DNA of 64,000 bases from Oceanihabitans iliipiscarium (GTDB taxonomy: Bacteria > Bacteroidota > Bacteroidia > Flavobacteriales > Flavobacteriaceae). The position numbers and the translations under genes are program-made. Within the stretch, counting starts at the first letter, position 1; every line of letters starts with the position of its first letter. Shown one piece after another: positions 37,341 to 46,733 of the stretch. The stretch covers positions 992,001 to 1,056,000 of the forward strand of contig NZ_JBHUOV010000001.1 in NCBI RefSeq assembly GCF_042686125.1, given 5' to 3'. Under the pieces are notes generated by a model that was given only the letters and a program-made list of their open reading frames with translations, ran no database searches and was not told the origin of the DNA.

Positions 37341-38111
37341 ATGCAAAATTGGATTGAATTATTAGCAAGCTTTAAAGCAAAGCAAGAACCTGTAGCATTA
37401 GTTACTGTAACTAAATGCTTGGGTTCAACGCCTTGTGTCGTCGGATCAAGAATGATTGTCACTCAAGAGAAGAAAATTCACGGAACAATTGGTGGCGGGA
37501 AACTCGAATTCAAAGCAATTGAAGAAGCTTTAACATCATTAGAAGCTAATGAGATTATAGAATCAAACTACACATTAGGTCCAGAATTTGAACAATGTTG
37601 TGGCGGACAAGTAGAATTTATTATAGAACCCATGAATCAATCACCAGAATTATTTTTATTTGGCGCAGGACATATAGGCGTTGAAATTTGTCAGCTTTTA
37701 ATAAACACGCCCTTTAAAGTTACTTTAATTGATTCTCGTGAGGATTGGTTTTCTAGTATCGATTTAGATGAATCTATAGTACGAACTGCAGTAAAAGAAA
37801 CCGATTTTAAAACCTTTAAAGATGCTGTAAAATGGGGAAAAAACTGTTATGTTTTGGTGTTAACTCATGATCATGGTATTGACTTTAATATTATTGCAAT
37901 GGCTTTACAAAATGAGACTAAATACTTAGGTTTGATTGGAAGTAAGACCAAACGCGTTCGGTTTAACAATATGCTTATTAAAGAGATGAATATTAAAGAA
38001 GGTATGCAGCATGTTGTTTGTCCGATTGGACTAGAAACTGGAGGTGACTCACCAAAAGAAATAGCCATTAGTGTCGTTGCACAATTATTGCAAGTACATT
38101 ATAGTAAATGA
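37341..38111 (+). CDS. xdhC: XdhC-family molybdenum cofactor insertion protein
   Basis: The 256-residue protein has the XdhC/CoxI features VTVTKCLGSTPCVVGSRM, GTIGGGKLE, CCGGQVEF and a C-terminal Rossmann-like domain with LFGAGHIGVE. XdhC binds and delivers sulfurated molybdenum cofactor to xanthine dehydrogenase, whose subunit genes lie 2 kb downstream on the opposite strand. It overlaps the following membrane-protein gene by 4 bp. Confidence 0.88.
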   Translation: MQNWIELLASFKAKQEPVALVTVTKCLGSTPCVVGSRMIVTQEKKIHGTIGGGKLEFKAIEEALTSLEANEIIESNYTLGPEFEQCCGGQVEFIIEPMNQSPELFLFGAGHIGVEICQLLINTPFKVTLIDSREDWFSSIDLDESIVRTAVKETDFKTFKDAVKWGKNCYVLVLTHDHGIDFNIIAMALQNETKYLGLIGSKTKRVRFNNMLIKEMNIKEGMQHVVCPIGLETGGDSPKEIAISVVAQLLQVHYSK

Positions 38112-39115
38112 AAAACAATAAATCCATTATAGATAAATTAACTGCGCTTTGGGCGTTAAATGAATCAGGTCTTGGTGGATTTTTACATGTGTTTAATTCA
38201 CCATTTACAGGGTTAATTGTTGGAGGGATTGCGATATTACTTATTAGTCTCATTGCGTTTTACGCAGAAAAAAAATGGCAAGCTATTTTAAAAGCATTGA
38301 TAATTGTCTTAATTATAAAAATGGCAGTAAGTCCTTACTCACCATTTACTGCTTACATTTCTGTAAGTTTTCAAGCTATTTTTGGGGCTTTTTTATTTTC
38401 TAATTTTTCATGGAAAGGAATAACCTTAATAGTTTTAGGAATGGTCACATTTTTACAGTCTGCACTTCAGAAATTACTTAAGCTAACTATTATTTATGGT
38501 ACAGAATTTTGGGAAGCAATAAATATATATGGAGCATGGATTCAGCAAAAAATGAATTACATCATCGAAAGCTCTACAACGTCTGTTATAGTAACCATTT
38601 ATCTTTTAATTTATGGCATCTGCGGATTACTTACTGGACTTTTTATTAAAAGTATAATGCAGATTATTTCTAAAAAGAAAGAAACTGATTTTTATCTAGA
38701 ACCTATAAAACAGCCAGCTAAAACAAAACCTTCAAAAGGAAAAATGAAAGCTAAAATCGTTTGGGTTTGGTTAATTACAGTTGCTATTATTGTTTTAGCA
38801 TTCACTTTTTTTGGTGGTACCTTAATTGGATGGCAAAAAGCTATTTACCTTATTTTACGAAGCTTCTTAATTTTAATGCTCTGGTATTTAGTTTTAGGAC
38901 CTTTTGTATTGAGATTAATTAGAAAATACCTTCAAAAAAAAGAATCAAAATATCAGGAAGATATTGCAAATGCAATGGATTTATTTCCATATTTCAGACA
39001 AATCATTTTATTTACATGGAAAGAAACTAAAGGCTTAAAAGGCTATACAAGATTCAAGTATTTTATGGCTAATAGTATTTCAAATTGTATTCATTTTAAA
39101 ATGCCTTCGGAATGA
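38108..39115 (+). CDS. Uncharacterised polytopic membrane protein in the xanthine dehydrogenase region
   Basis: The 335-residue protein has membrane segments near 35-53, 60-76, 82-100, 103-120, 159-182, 217-240 and 246-272 and a soluble C-terminal tail. I do not recognise the family. The N-terminal half has the look of a small-molecule carrier (KMAVSPYSPFTAYISVSFQ). It overlaps xdhC and the P-loop protein gene by 4 bp each, so it is tied to purine or molybdenum cofactor metabolism by context. A transporter for a purine or molybdate is a guess only. Confidence 0.7.
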   Translation: MKNNKSIIDKLTALWALNESGLGGFLHVFNSPFTGLIVGGIAILLISLIAFYAEKKWQAILKALIIVLIIKMAVSPYSPFTAYISVSFQAIFGAFLFSNFSWKGITLIVLGMVTFLQSALQKLLKLTIIYGTEFWEAINIYGAWIQQKMNYIIESSTTSVIVTIYLLIYGICGLLTGLFIKSIMQIISKKKETDFYLEPIKQPAKTKPSKGKMKAKIVWVWLITVAIIVLAFTFFGGTLIGWQKAIYLILRSFLILMLWYLVLGPFVLRLIRKYLQKKESKYQEDIANAMDLFPYFRQIILFTWKETKGLKGYTRFKYFMANSISNCIHFKMPSE

Positions 39116-39603
39116 TTTACATTCTTACAGATGAGATTAGAACAGGAAAGACTACAGCTTTATTAGAGTGGGTCAGTGGTAGAGCAGGTGTTGATGGATT
39201 ACTTTGTCCAGATGATGACAATGGGAAACGCTATTTTTTAAAAATAAAATCAAAAGAAGGATTTAAACTTGAAGCTGATTTTGAAACAGAAGCGATCATC
39301 AACATAGGAAGCTTCAAATTTTTACAGTCAGCATTCAAAAAAGCCAATGATTACATAATAAAAGTGGCTGAAGAAAGAGCGTTTCAATATCTTGTCATAG
39401 ACGAAATAGGCAAACTAGAATTAAAAAAGGAAGGACTACATGTTTCGGCTGAAAGATTAATCTCTACATTTATATCTGATAAAAAACAACATGTTATTTT
39501 GGTTGTCCGCGATTACTTACTTGATTCTATTTTGCAACATTATGATATTTCAGAATATCAGCTAATTTCGAAATCAGATTTAACTAAAAATAGTTTCGCT
39601 TAA
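39112..39603 (+). CDS. P-loop NTPase-like protein (THEP1/DUF2478-like) with a degenerate Walker A
   Basis: The 163-residue protein aligns with THEP1-type NTPases: it has GKTT at 12-15 and the Walker B VIDEIGKLEL at 95-104. The Walker A reads TDEIRTGKTT, so the first glycine of the usual GxxGxGKT is replaced by Asp and the second by Arg. Related proteins occur near molybdate transport genes. It is probably paired with the membrane protein before it. Its 3' end overlaps the convergent small gene by 24 bp. Confidence 0.7.
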   Translation: MIYILTDEIRTGKTTALLEWVSGRAGVDGLLCPDDDNGKRYFLKIKSKEGFKLEADFETEAIINIGSFKFLQSAFKKANDYIIKVAEERAFQYLVIDEIGKLELKKEGLHVSAERLISTFISDKKQHVILVVRDYLLDSILQHYDISEYQLISKSDLTKNSFA

Positions 39604-39987
39604 AGCATAATAAATTGCCATAAGTGCAGAAAAAATAGCACTTGCCATGAAACGCCATTTCAGTTTAAATTTATTTTGAATAATATAGTTTGCAATAAAA
39701 GATATTGGGATATTCACTAAAAAAGACCAAAAAGCAATTTCTAAAAGATTAAAACCAATCGATTCAAACTGCCCAGAAAATAATTTTATAAACAACAAAT
39801 GTCTTGCAATCCAAAGCGGATTAAAATACAGAATAGCCAAAAGCGTTTTGCTTAAAGTAGCTTTAATGCCTTTTGAAATTTGTGTTTTTTTATCAATCCA
39901 ATCAAAGTAATTTGGGATTTCAAAGGCGTAAAAACTAGCTCCAACTAAAATCATTCCTAACAAACGATACCAAGAAAACTCATCCAA
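39580..39987 (-). CDS. Small four-helix membrane protein with an uncertain start
   Basis: The 135-residue product from TTG at 39987 has four hydrophobic segments (MILVGASFYAFEI, LLAILYFNPLWIA, LLEIAFWSFLVNIPISFIA, FMASAIFSALMAIYYAL). The frame stays open upstream from 39987 to about 40092 and reads as plausible protein (GAIIYSAGDTFAALVLDEF leading into the frame), but contains no ATG, GTG or TTG before the TGA there. The real N-terminus may therefore begin upstream from a rare or lost start codon. The family is not recognised. Confidence 0.55.
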   Translation of the reverse strand: MDEFSWYRLLGMILVGASFYAFEIPNYFDWIDKKTQISKGIKATLSKTLLAILYFNPLWIARHLLFIKLFSGQFESIGFNLLEIAFWSFLVNIPISFIANYIIQNKFKLKWRFMASAIFSALMAIYYALSETIFS

Positions 39988-40073
39988 TACTAAGGCAGCA
40001 AAAGTGTCTCCAGCACTATAAATTATAGCGCCTTTTATTGTGTTTTGTTTTTTATAGTGAAGTGCGATAATGT

Positions 40074-42407
40074 TTAATTTTGGTACAAACTCATTAAAAC
40101 TTTCTCAGGCGTCATTGGAGCGTGAAATTTTAAATTGTAGTTTGGGTTATAGGCTTTAATGGCATTCTGAATAGCGAAATAAGCACCAATGCCATACATT
40201 AAAGGTGGTTCTCCTACAGCTTTTGATTTTAAAATAGCCAGTTCATGACCTTTAGTTTCCAGAGGAATAACTTCTACATTTTTAGGCACCGAAAATAAAT
40301 CAGGAATTTTATAGGTCGATAAAGCATTAGAAAGTAATCGTCCGTCTTTATTATAAGCTATTTCTTCCATGGTCATCCAACCAATACCTTGAGCTAAAGC
40401 ACCTTCAACTTGACCTAGATCAATACCTTTGCTCATGCTTTTTCCATAGTCATGAACAATTTTAACGGAATCAAATTCATAAGTGCCACGAGTACAATCT
40501 ACAGTCGTGATAACAATAGCTGTACCATAAACATGATAGGCAAAAGGATGCCCTTTTTCTTTGGTTTTATCGAAGTGAATTTCTGGTGTAGCGTAATGTG
40601 CATTTTCGGTTAGAGCTACACGTTTTAACATGGCTTTATTGATGAGGTCTGTCCACGATAATTTAGATTTTTCACCATTAGTATAAACACATTCATCTTT
40701 TAAAGAAATGCTATCTTCTGGAGCATTTAAGTCTTCTGAAGCCACTTTTTTTAAGCGTTCCAAAAGTGAATTACAAGCCATTAAGGTTGCTTTTCCGTTT
40801 AAATCTGCAGTAGAACTTGCCGCAGAAGGCGAGGTGTTTGCAACTCGAGTTGTATTGGTGGTTTCAATCTTTGTTTTTTCAATAGGAACAGAAAACACTT
40901 CAGCAGCAATTTGCATCATTTTAGTGTTAACACCTTGTCCCATTTCTACAGCAGCAGTACTTATTCCAATACTTCCGTCTAAGTAAATATGAACCAAGGC
41001 ACGAGCGTGATTCATGGGTGTGTTGGTAAATGAAATTCCAAAAGCAATAGGCATTAGCGCTAGGCCTTTTTTAAAGGCTTTATTAGTCCTGTTGAAATTT
41101 TCAATATCACGTTCTAACGCTTCAATATTAAAGATGTTTTTTGCAGAATTCCAAGAGGTTTTGGCCTCTACTTGTTTTGCGATTTGGCCATAAGAGAACG
41201 TGTCGTTTTCATCCAACAAATTAGCTTCTTGAATTTGCCTAGGACTTACACCAATTTCTGACGCGGCCTTAGCGATAGCAGATTCTATAACGAACATGCC
41301 TTGAGGACCACCAAAACCTCTAAATGCTGTATTGGGTGGTAAATTAGTTTTACAGCTCAACACTTTTGTGGTTACGTTTGGAACATAATAACTATTGGTG
41401 GCATGAAATAATGTACGCTCAGCAATTGCAGGCGATAAATCTGCTGCAGCACCAGAATTTTGGAGAAATTCAGCTTCGTAAGCTAAAATCTTTAAATCTT
41501 TAGATAAGCCAATTTTATAAGAGCTTTCATAAGGATGACGCTTTCCTGTCATGCGTAAATCGTCATGACGATTTAGAATTAGTTTAACAGATTGATTTAA
41601 ATGATGCGTGGCCAATGCAGCCATAACAGCCCAAGGTGTGGCTTGATCTTCTTTGCCGCCAAAACCACCGCCAAGTCGTGTTACATCAATTTCAATTTTA
41701 TGCATCGATACACCTAAAACTTGAGCTACTGTTTTTTGAACAGCAGTTGGACCTTGCGTAGATGATGTAATTTTTATATTGCCATTTTCTAGAGGTTCTG
41801 CATAAGCGCCTTGAGCTTCGATGTACAGATGTTCTTGTCCGTTTGAAAAGGTTTCACCTTCAAAAATAAAGTCACAATCTTTATAGGCATTTTCGGTATC
41901 ACCCAAACTGAAGGATCTAGGCGCATTGATAAAACTCCCTTTTGTTTTAGCTTCTTTTGCTGTGGTAATAACAGGTAAGTCTTCAATATTTATGTCGATT
42001 AAATCCCTTGCTTTTCTTGCAATAAATTCGGTTTCAGCGACAATTAAAGCAATAGGCATTCCCCAAAAATGAACTTCGTTTTCAGCAAATAGAGGTTCAT
42101 CTGGAATAATGCCACCAATTTCATTTTTACCAGGAATATCTTTGTAGGTAAAAATACGTATAACACCTTCTAAGGCTTCTGCTTTAGAATAATCAATATG
42201 TTTTATTTTTCCATGCGCTTTTGGTGAATCAAAAACGACTGCATGAAACGTACCTTGCCTGATATTAACATCATCAACATACAACGATTCCCCTCTAACA
42301 TGTGTATATGAGTCTAAGTTTTTAATGCTTTCTTTTAAGTCTTTTGAAACAGCATTTAATTTTGTTTTTAGTATGTTATTTGATGTGTCTTTAAGCATGC
42401 TGAACAA
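40074..42407 (-). CDS. xdhB: Xanthine dehydrogenase molybdopterin-binding subunit
   Basis: The 777-residue subunit has the N-terminal hammerhead and molybdopterin domains with VTRLGGGFGGKEDQATPW, FRGFGGPQGMFV and the catalytic-Glu segment KAVGEPPLMYGIGAYF. It oxidises hypoxanthine and xanthine to urate with the FeS/FAD subunit encoded upstream, which it overlaps by 17 bp. The symbol follows the two-subunit convention (molybdenum subunit as B); naming varies. Confidence 0.93.
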   Translation of the reverse strand: MFSMLKDTSNNILKTKLNAVSKDLKESIKNLDSYTHVRGESLYVDDVNIRQGTFHAVVFDSPKAHGKIKHIDYSKAEALEGVIRIFTYKDIPGKNEIGGIIPDEPLFAENEVHFWGMPIALIVAETEFIARKARDLIDINIEDLPVITTAKEAKTKGSFINAPRSFSLGDTENAYKDCDFIFEGETFSNGQEHLYIEAQGAYAEPLENGNIKITSSTQGPTAVQKTVAQVLGVSMHKIEIDVTRLGGGFGGKEDQATPWAVMAALATHHLNQSVKLILNRHDDLRMTGKRHPYESSYKIGLSKDLKILAYEAEFLQNSGAAADLSPAIAERTLFHATNSYYVPNVTTKVLSCKTNLPPNTAFRGFGGPQGMFVIESAIAKAASEIGVSPRQIQEANLLDENDTFSYGQIAKQVEAKTSWNSAKNIFNIEALERDIENFNRTNKAFKKGLALMPIAFGISFTNTPMNHARALVHIYLDGSIGISTAAVEMGQGVNTKMMQIAAEVFSVPIEKTKIETTNTTRVANTSPSAASSTADLNGKATLMACNSLLERLKKVASEDLNAPEDSISLKDECVYTNGEKSKLSWTDLINKAMLKRVALTENAHYATPEIHFDKTKEKGHPFAYHVYGTAIVITTVDCTRGTYEFDSVKIVHDYGKSMSKGIDLGQVEGALAQGIGWMTMEEIAYNKDGRLLSNALSTYKIPDLFSVPKNVEVIPLETKGHELAILKSKAVGEPPLMYGIGAYFAIQNAIKAYNPNYNLKFHAPMTPEKVLMSLYQN

Positions 42408-43806
42408 AATCGTTTAAGGTGAATTGCTTTGGAAATAACTCAGTAAAATGTGCAAAAAATAATTGTCTTCCTAAAAGGCGTTTATAATCGCTTGACCCAC
42501 GAACATCACTAATTGGTGCAATTTCCTTTTGAAGCCTCTCGTTAGCTTCCAATATGGTTTCTGAAGTCAGTGATTTTCCTGTTAAAAAAGCAGAAGTTTC
42601 ATGTAAGTACTTAGGAATTGCAGCAACTCCACCTAGAGAAACATGTGCTTCAGTAATGGTGTCGTTTTCCACTGAAATATAAATTGCTGAGTTTACACTT
42701 GCTATATCCAAATGGGTTCGTTTGCAGACTTTTTCAAAATTGAAAAAGGCGTTTTTATTAGGTAATTTAAAGTGAATGCTTTTTAAAAGTTCATCCGCAT
42801 TTAAGTCGTATGTTTTATAGGCTTGATAAAAGTTTTTAAGTGCAACCGTTCTTTCTTTTCCTTCTGAATTAATAATTGTTATAGTACTATTTAGCGCTAA
42901 AAAGAAAATGGTCATATCACCAATTGGCGAGGCGTTTACTAGGTTTCCACCTAAGGATGCCATATTTCTAATTTGCTCAGAAGATACTAGCTTTAGATGT
43001 GTTCTTAAGTTTGGTAAAATACTATTTAATTTGCTGTGATTCCATAAATCGGAAACGGTTGAATTGGTTCCAATAGTGCAATTTCCGTTTTCTATTGCAA
43101 TGCCTTTTAAATACTCTTTTTCAGCAATAAGATGAACATCATTATCTGCTAAATGGTCAGCTTGTTGTACATATAAATCAGTTCCACCAGAAACATATTT
43201 TCCTTTAGGTTGATTTAAATCTTTAATTTCAATATCTTTTAAACGTTTTGGAATGCTTTCAAAATACTCAGGAATAAATTTATTTTCAATTAACCACTTG
43301 AAATTTGTTTTAGAATTGTAATGTTTCAGTTTTTCAACCACTTGATGTGCTGCTTTTTCAATAGACTTGTAGCCTGTGCATCTGCAAATATTTCCACTAA
43401 TAGCATTTAACGCATTGTTATAATTGTTCTCTGAATAAGATAAAGCAAAACCTGTTAAAGCAACCACAAAACCAGGTGTGCAAAAGCCACATTGTGTCGC
43501 GTAATTTGCTTTCATGGCCTCTTGAGTAGCCGTTAATTTGTTTTTTAGATTGGTGCCTTCAATAGTAACAATATGTTTACCATGCGCATTTCCTAAAGGA
43601 GATATACAGGAGGTAATGCTTTGATAGCTTATAGTTTCATCCTTATTTAAAGTGCCAACTAAAATGGTGCATGCTCCACAATCACCTTCACGACAGCCTA
43701 TTTTAGTTCCTGTAAGACGCTGCTCGTAGCGTACAAAATCTAGTAACGTCATTCCAGAATGTTCAGACGTTTTTATAGTTTTATTGTTGAGGATGAAGGT
43801 TATCAT
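42391..43806 (-). CDS. xdhA: Xanthine dehydrogenase small subunit (2Fe-2S and FAD domains)
   Basis: The 471-residue subunit has a plant-type 2Fe-2S site (CREGDCGACTILVG), a second 2Fe-2S site (CGFCTPGFV and GNICRCTGY) and a CO-dehydrogenase-type FAD domain (VSGGTDLYVQ, ASLGGNLVNASPIGD). Electrons pass from the molybdenum subunit through these centres to NAD+. It starts 3 bp after the guanine deaminase gene ends, so guanine to xanthine to urate is encoded in one operon. Confidence 0.93.
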   Translation of the reverse strand: MITFILNNKTIKTSEHSGMTLLDFVRYEQRLTGTKIGCREGDCGACTILVGTLNKDETISYQSITSCISPLGNAHGKHIVTIEGTNLKNKLTATQEAMKANYATQCGFCTPGFVVALTGFALSYSENNYNNALNAISGNICRCTGYKSIEKAAHQVVEKLKHYNSKTNFKWLIENKFIPEYFESIPKRLKDIEIKDLNQPKGKYVSGGTDLYVQQADHLADNDVHLIAEKEYLKGIAIENGNCTIGTNSTVSDLWNHSKLNSILPNLRTHLKLVSSEQIRNMASLGGNLVNASPIGDMTIFFLALNSTITIINSEGKERTVALKNFYQAYKTYDLNADELLKSIHFKLPNKNAFFNFEKVCKRTHLDIASVNSAIYISVENDTITEAHVSLGGVAAIPKYLHETSAFLTGKSLTSETILEANERLQKEIAPISDVRGSSDYKRLLGRQLFFAHFTELFPKQFTLNDFVQHA

Positions 43807-43809
43807 TTA

Positions 43810-44283
43810 TTAGTATTCGGTTTTATCTTCTTTTCTGGTCCATTCTTGAAAAGGCTCTAATGCAATTTCACGTGCTAGTTGTTCAAACGGAATACTACGT
43901 TCAGCATAAGGTAATGGAATTTCTTTGTAAATAAACTCGTCATCAAACCCAATATTGGCAGCGTCAACTTGATTGCTTCCGTAGTACACTTTATCTGGTC
44001 GTGCCCAATAAATAGCACCTAAGCACATTGGGCAAGGCTCGCAAGAGGTATAAATTTCGCAACCATCTAACTGAAAAGAATCTAAGTTTTTACATGCATC
44101 TCTTATAGCTGTGACCTCTGCATGTGCAGTTGGATCGTTAGTCGAAGTGACTTTATTATTTCCACGTCCAACGATTTTTCCATTTTTAACAATGACACAA
44201 CCAAAAGGCCCACCTTCATTATTATTCATTCCTTTTAAGGCAGCATTTACAGCTTCTTTCATGAATTGTTCTTTATTACTCAT
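43810..44283 (-). CDS. guaD: Guanine deaminase (cytidine-deaminase fold)
   Basis: The 157-residue enzyme has the zinc-deaminase motifs THAEVTAIR-like (AHAEVTAIRDA) and PCEPCPMCLGA-like (SCEPCPMCLGAIYWAR). Its length, GGPFGCVIVKNGKIVGRG and the tail FEQLAREIALEPFQEW fit the Bacillus-type guanine deaminase. It turns guanine into xanthine for the xanthine dehydrogenase encoded next. Confidence 0.88.
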   Translation of the reverse strand: MSNKEQFMKEAVNAALKGMNNNEGGPFGCVIVKNGKIVGRGNNKVTSTNDPTAHAEVTAIRDACKNLDSFQLDGCEIYTSCEPCPMCLGAIYWARPDKVYYGSNQVDAANIGFDDEFIYKEIPLPYAERSIPFEQLAREIALEPFQEWTRKEDKTEY

Positions 44284-44378
44284 ATTAAATTTAAGTTGTT
44301 TTTATTGATAAAAAGTTGAACAAGCTAATATACTATTTTTTATAATGAATTTTTAGTTTAGCTTTTGTTGTTATAACC

Positions 44379-44408
44379 AAAAAACCCGAACATATTGTTC
44401 GGGTTTTT
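44379..44408. terminator. Perfect-hairpin bidirectional terminator after tRNA-Phe
   Basis: AAAACCCGAACA (44381-44392) and TGTTCGGGTTTT (44396-44407) form a perfect 12-bp hairpin with a 3-nt loop. Read on the minus strand it lies just 3' of tRNA-Phe and is followed by a U-run, so it ends the tRNA transcript. It may also stop reading from the other side. Confidence 0.85.
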
Positions 44409-44410
44409 AG

Positions 44411-44486
44411 TGGTGGTGCCTCCAGGAATCGAACCAGGGACACAAGGATTTTCAGTCCTTTGCTCTACCAACTGAGCTAAGGCACC
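44411..44486 (-). tRNA. tRNA-Phe (GAA)
   Basis: The minus strand gives a 76-nt cloverleaf with acceptor stem GGTGCCT/AGGCACC, discriminator A and an encoded CCA tail, D-arm GCTCAGTTGGTAGAGC, anticodon loop CTGAAAA with anticodon GAA, and T-arm GGTTCGATTCC. It is a normal tRNA-Phe transcribed away from coaX towards the hairpin terminator. Confidence 0.97.
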
Positions 44487-44650
44487 AGTCGCTTAATTGC
44501 GGATGCAAATATATATTCATTTTTATTATTACCCAAGAGAAAATTATAAAAAATCGTTTCATTTAAAATAATACATTTTTATTATTCAGTCTTAGCTCTT
44601 TAGCTTTGGATATTATTTTGATTATAATAATAAATGTTAATGCCATTTTG

Positions 44651-44658
44651 TAAATTTG
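44651..44658 (+). promoter_or_regulatory. Flavobacterial -7 box (TAAATTTG) for coaX
   Basis: TAAATTTG is an exact TAnnTTTG match ending 17 nt before the ATG at 44676. It lies inside the frame that could start at 44634, and so argues for the downstream start. Confidence 0.55.
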
Positions 44659-44675
44659 CATCTTTAAGAAATGGT

Positions 44676-45404
44676 ATGAACTTAATTATTGATGTTGGAA
44701 ATTCTTTTGTAAAACTCGCTGTGTTTGAAAAAGATAAAATGCTGATTAGGCATAAAGTACAAAGTAAAGACGTTCTAAAAACTTTGCGCTTGTTAAGAAA
44801 AGAATACAAAAACCTTCAAAAAGCCATTATTTCTTCAGTAGGGAAATTGCGACAAACAGATGTTGCTTATGTTGAAAAATACTTTGAGACGATTGTTTTA
44901 AATTCTGAAACCAAACTTCCTTTTGAAAATTTATATAGTACACCAAAAACTTTAGGGATCGATCGAATTGCTTTAGTAAGCGCTTCAGTAGAACAATTTC
45001 CAGATAAAAATGTCTTAATAATTGATGCTGGGACGTGCATTACTTTCGACTTTATTACTAAAGAAAATCATTATTTGGGTGGAGCTATTTCACCAGGAAT
45101 TAGAATGCGTTATAAAGCTTTGCATAATTTTACAGCTAATTTACCGTTATTAGAAACTGAAATCCCAAAAAATAGTATTGGCAATTCTACGGCAAACTCA
45201 ATGCATTCAGGAGTAGTGCAAGGTGTTTTATTAGAAATTGAAGGTGCAATTCAAAAATATAAGTTAAAATATCCTGATTTAACAGTTATTTTAACAGGAG
45301 GAGACACTAATTTTTTGTCTAAACAATTAAAAAGTAGCATATTTGCCAACTCTAATTTCCTTTTAGAAGGATTGAACTATTTATTACAATTTAATACACA
45401 CTAA
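44676..45404 (+). CDS. coaX: Type III pantothenate kinase
   Basis: CoaX phosphorylates pantothenate in coenzyme A synthesis. The 242-residue product from 44676 begins MNLIIDVGNSFVKLAVFE, with the family motifs GIDRIALVSA, IIDAGTCITFDFI, LGGAISPGIRMR and TGGD. The longer frame from 44634 is rejected because the family starts at NLIIDVGN and a promoter box lies between. It overlaps the following gene by 1 bp (TAATG). Confidence 0.93.
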   Translation: MNLIIDVGNSFVKLAVFEKDKMLIRHKVQSKDVLKTLRLLRKEYKNLQKAIISSVGKLRQTDVAYVEKYFETIVLNSETKLPFENLYSTPKTLGIDRIALVSASVEQFPDKNVLIIDAGTCITFDFITKENHYLGGAISPGIRMRYKALHNFTANLPLLETEIPKNSIGNSTANSMHSGVVQGVLLEIEGAIQKYKLKYPDLTVILTGGDTNFLSKQLKSSIFANSNFLLEGLNYLLQFNTH

Positions 45405-46714
45405 TGATAAAAAAACTTGTATTAGTTTTTATTGCAATAATTGCAATTCAAAGTCAGGCTCAAGAAGGCACAGCTTCACCATATTCGTTTTATGGTATTG
45501 GTAGCCTTAAATTTAAAGGTACTGTTGAAAATCGAAGTATGGGAGGGTTGAGTATTTACACAGACAGTATCCATGTTAATTTAAGAAATCCTGCTTCTTA
45601 TGGTGGAAATAACCTTGCAATATATAACGACGAAGGAAGGCCAATGAAGTTTTCTGTTGGTGGCAGCCATACAAGTACAAAATTAAAAAGTGATTCAAGT
45701 AGCGATCGTGTTTCTTCATCTACTTTTGACTACTTATCAATAGCATTACCAATAGGGAAATTAGGCGTAGGATTTGGCTTATTACCTTATACTTCGGTAG
45801 GCTATAAGCTAGAAAATTTTGAAGATAACGGAGATTTATCCACACGCTTTAGTGGAGAAGGAGGTATTAATAAAACTTATTTGTCTCTAGGATATCAAAT
45901 TACTGATGGTTTAAGTATTGGTGTTGATGCCAATTATAATTTTGGGAATATAAAAGGAAGTACGATTAAGTATGTTTATAATGATGAAGGCGAACTCGTT
46001 CAATATCAATCACGCGAAAATAACAGGTCAGATTTAAGTGGACTAAACTTTAATCTTGGACTTTTATATAAAACAAAAATAAAAGGAAAACTTGAATTGG
46101 TTTCTGGGTTAACGTATTCTCCTAAAAGTGATTTGAAATCTCGAAATGAAAGATCTTTCAATACGATTACAATTAATAATTCCACTGGTCAAGAATTTGT
46201 TGTTAACACTATTGAAGCTGACCTAGAATCGCAAGACCTAAAAGAAACAAAATTAGTGCTTCCATCTAAGTTTTCTTTTGGAGTTGGTATAGGTCAACCA
46301 AGAAAATGGTTTGTTGGAGCAGAAAGCACTTTTCTTCAAACAAGTAAATTTGAAAATGAACTTTATAGTTCAGTTAATACTAGCTATGAAAATAGCAGTA
46401 CGTTTTCTTTTGGAGGCTTTTATATACCTAATTACAATTCGTTTAGAGGCTACTGGAAACGTATTGTTTATCGTGCAGGATTTAGAACCGAAAAAACAGG
46501 GTTGAAAATCAATGGAGAGTCCATAAATGAGTTTGGCATGTCTTTTGGAGTAGGATTACCAGTTGGAAATAATTTGTTATCAAATATGAATCTTGGATTT
46601 GAATTTGGAAAAAGAGGAACAACTAACAAAAACTTAATAAAAGAGAATTTTATTAATTTCCAATTAAGTCTATCTTTGAACGATAGATGGTTCCAAAAAA
46701 GAAAATTTGACTAA
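45404..46714 (+). CDS. Outer-membrane barrel protein, FadL-like in appearance
   Basis: The 436-residue protein has a signal peptide (MIKKLVLVFIAIIAIQSQAQ) and alternating beta-strand pattern throughout (ASPYSFYGIGSLKFKG, LGVGFGLLPYTSVGYKL, GMSFGVGLPVGNNLL). It is a probable outer-membrane beta-barrel in the FadL/OmpP1-like style, but the substrate is unknown. It ends KRKFD rather than in Phe, so the C-terminal signal is not clear. It is coupled to coaX and to the TPR gene after it. Confidence 0.75.
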   Translation: MIKKLVLVFIAIIAIQSQAQEGTASPYSFYGIGSLKFKGTVENRSMGGLSIYTDSIHVNLRNPASYGGNNLAIYNDEGRPMKFSVGGSHTSTKLKSDSSSDRVSSSTFDYLSIALPIGKLGVGFGLLPYTSVGYKLENFEDNGDLSTRFSGEGGINKTYLSLGYQITDGLSIGVDANYNFGNIKGSTIKYVYNDEGELVQYQSRENNRSDLSGLNFNLGLLYKTKIKGKLELVSGLTYSPKSDLKSRNERSFNTITINNSTGQEFVVNTIEADLESQDLKETKLVLPSKFSFGVGIGQPRKWFVGAESTFLQTSKFENELYSSVNTSYENSSTFSFGGFYIPNYNSFRGYWKRIVYRAGFRTEKTGLKINGESINEFGMSFGVGLPVGNNLLSNMNLGFEFGKRGTTNKNLIKENFINFQLSLSLNDRWFQKRKFD

Positions 46715-46733
46715 CTGCATAAATATTAAGAAG

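Larger units (their letters stand above)
44284..44675. other. Intergenic region with terminator, tRNA-Phe and the coaX promoter
   Basis: This 392-bp gap holds, from left to right, an AT-rich stretch upstream of guaD, a bidirectional hairpin terminator (44379-44408), tRNA-Phe (44411-44486) and the coaX promoter box (44651-44658). Nothing else protein-like was found; a frame from 44634 only extends coaX through its own promoter. Confidence 0.7.

Noticed and set aside
44634..44675. A longer coaX start at 44634.
   Set aside because: The family starts at NLIIDVGN, and a TAAATTTG promoter box lies in between.
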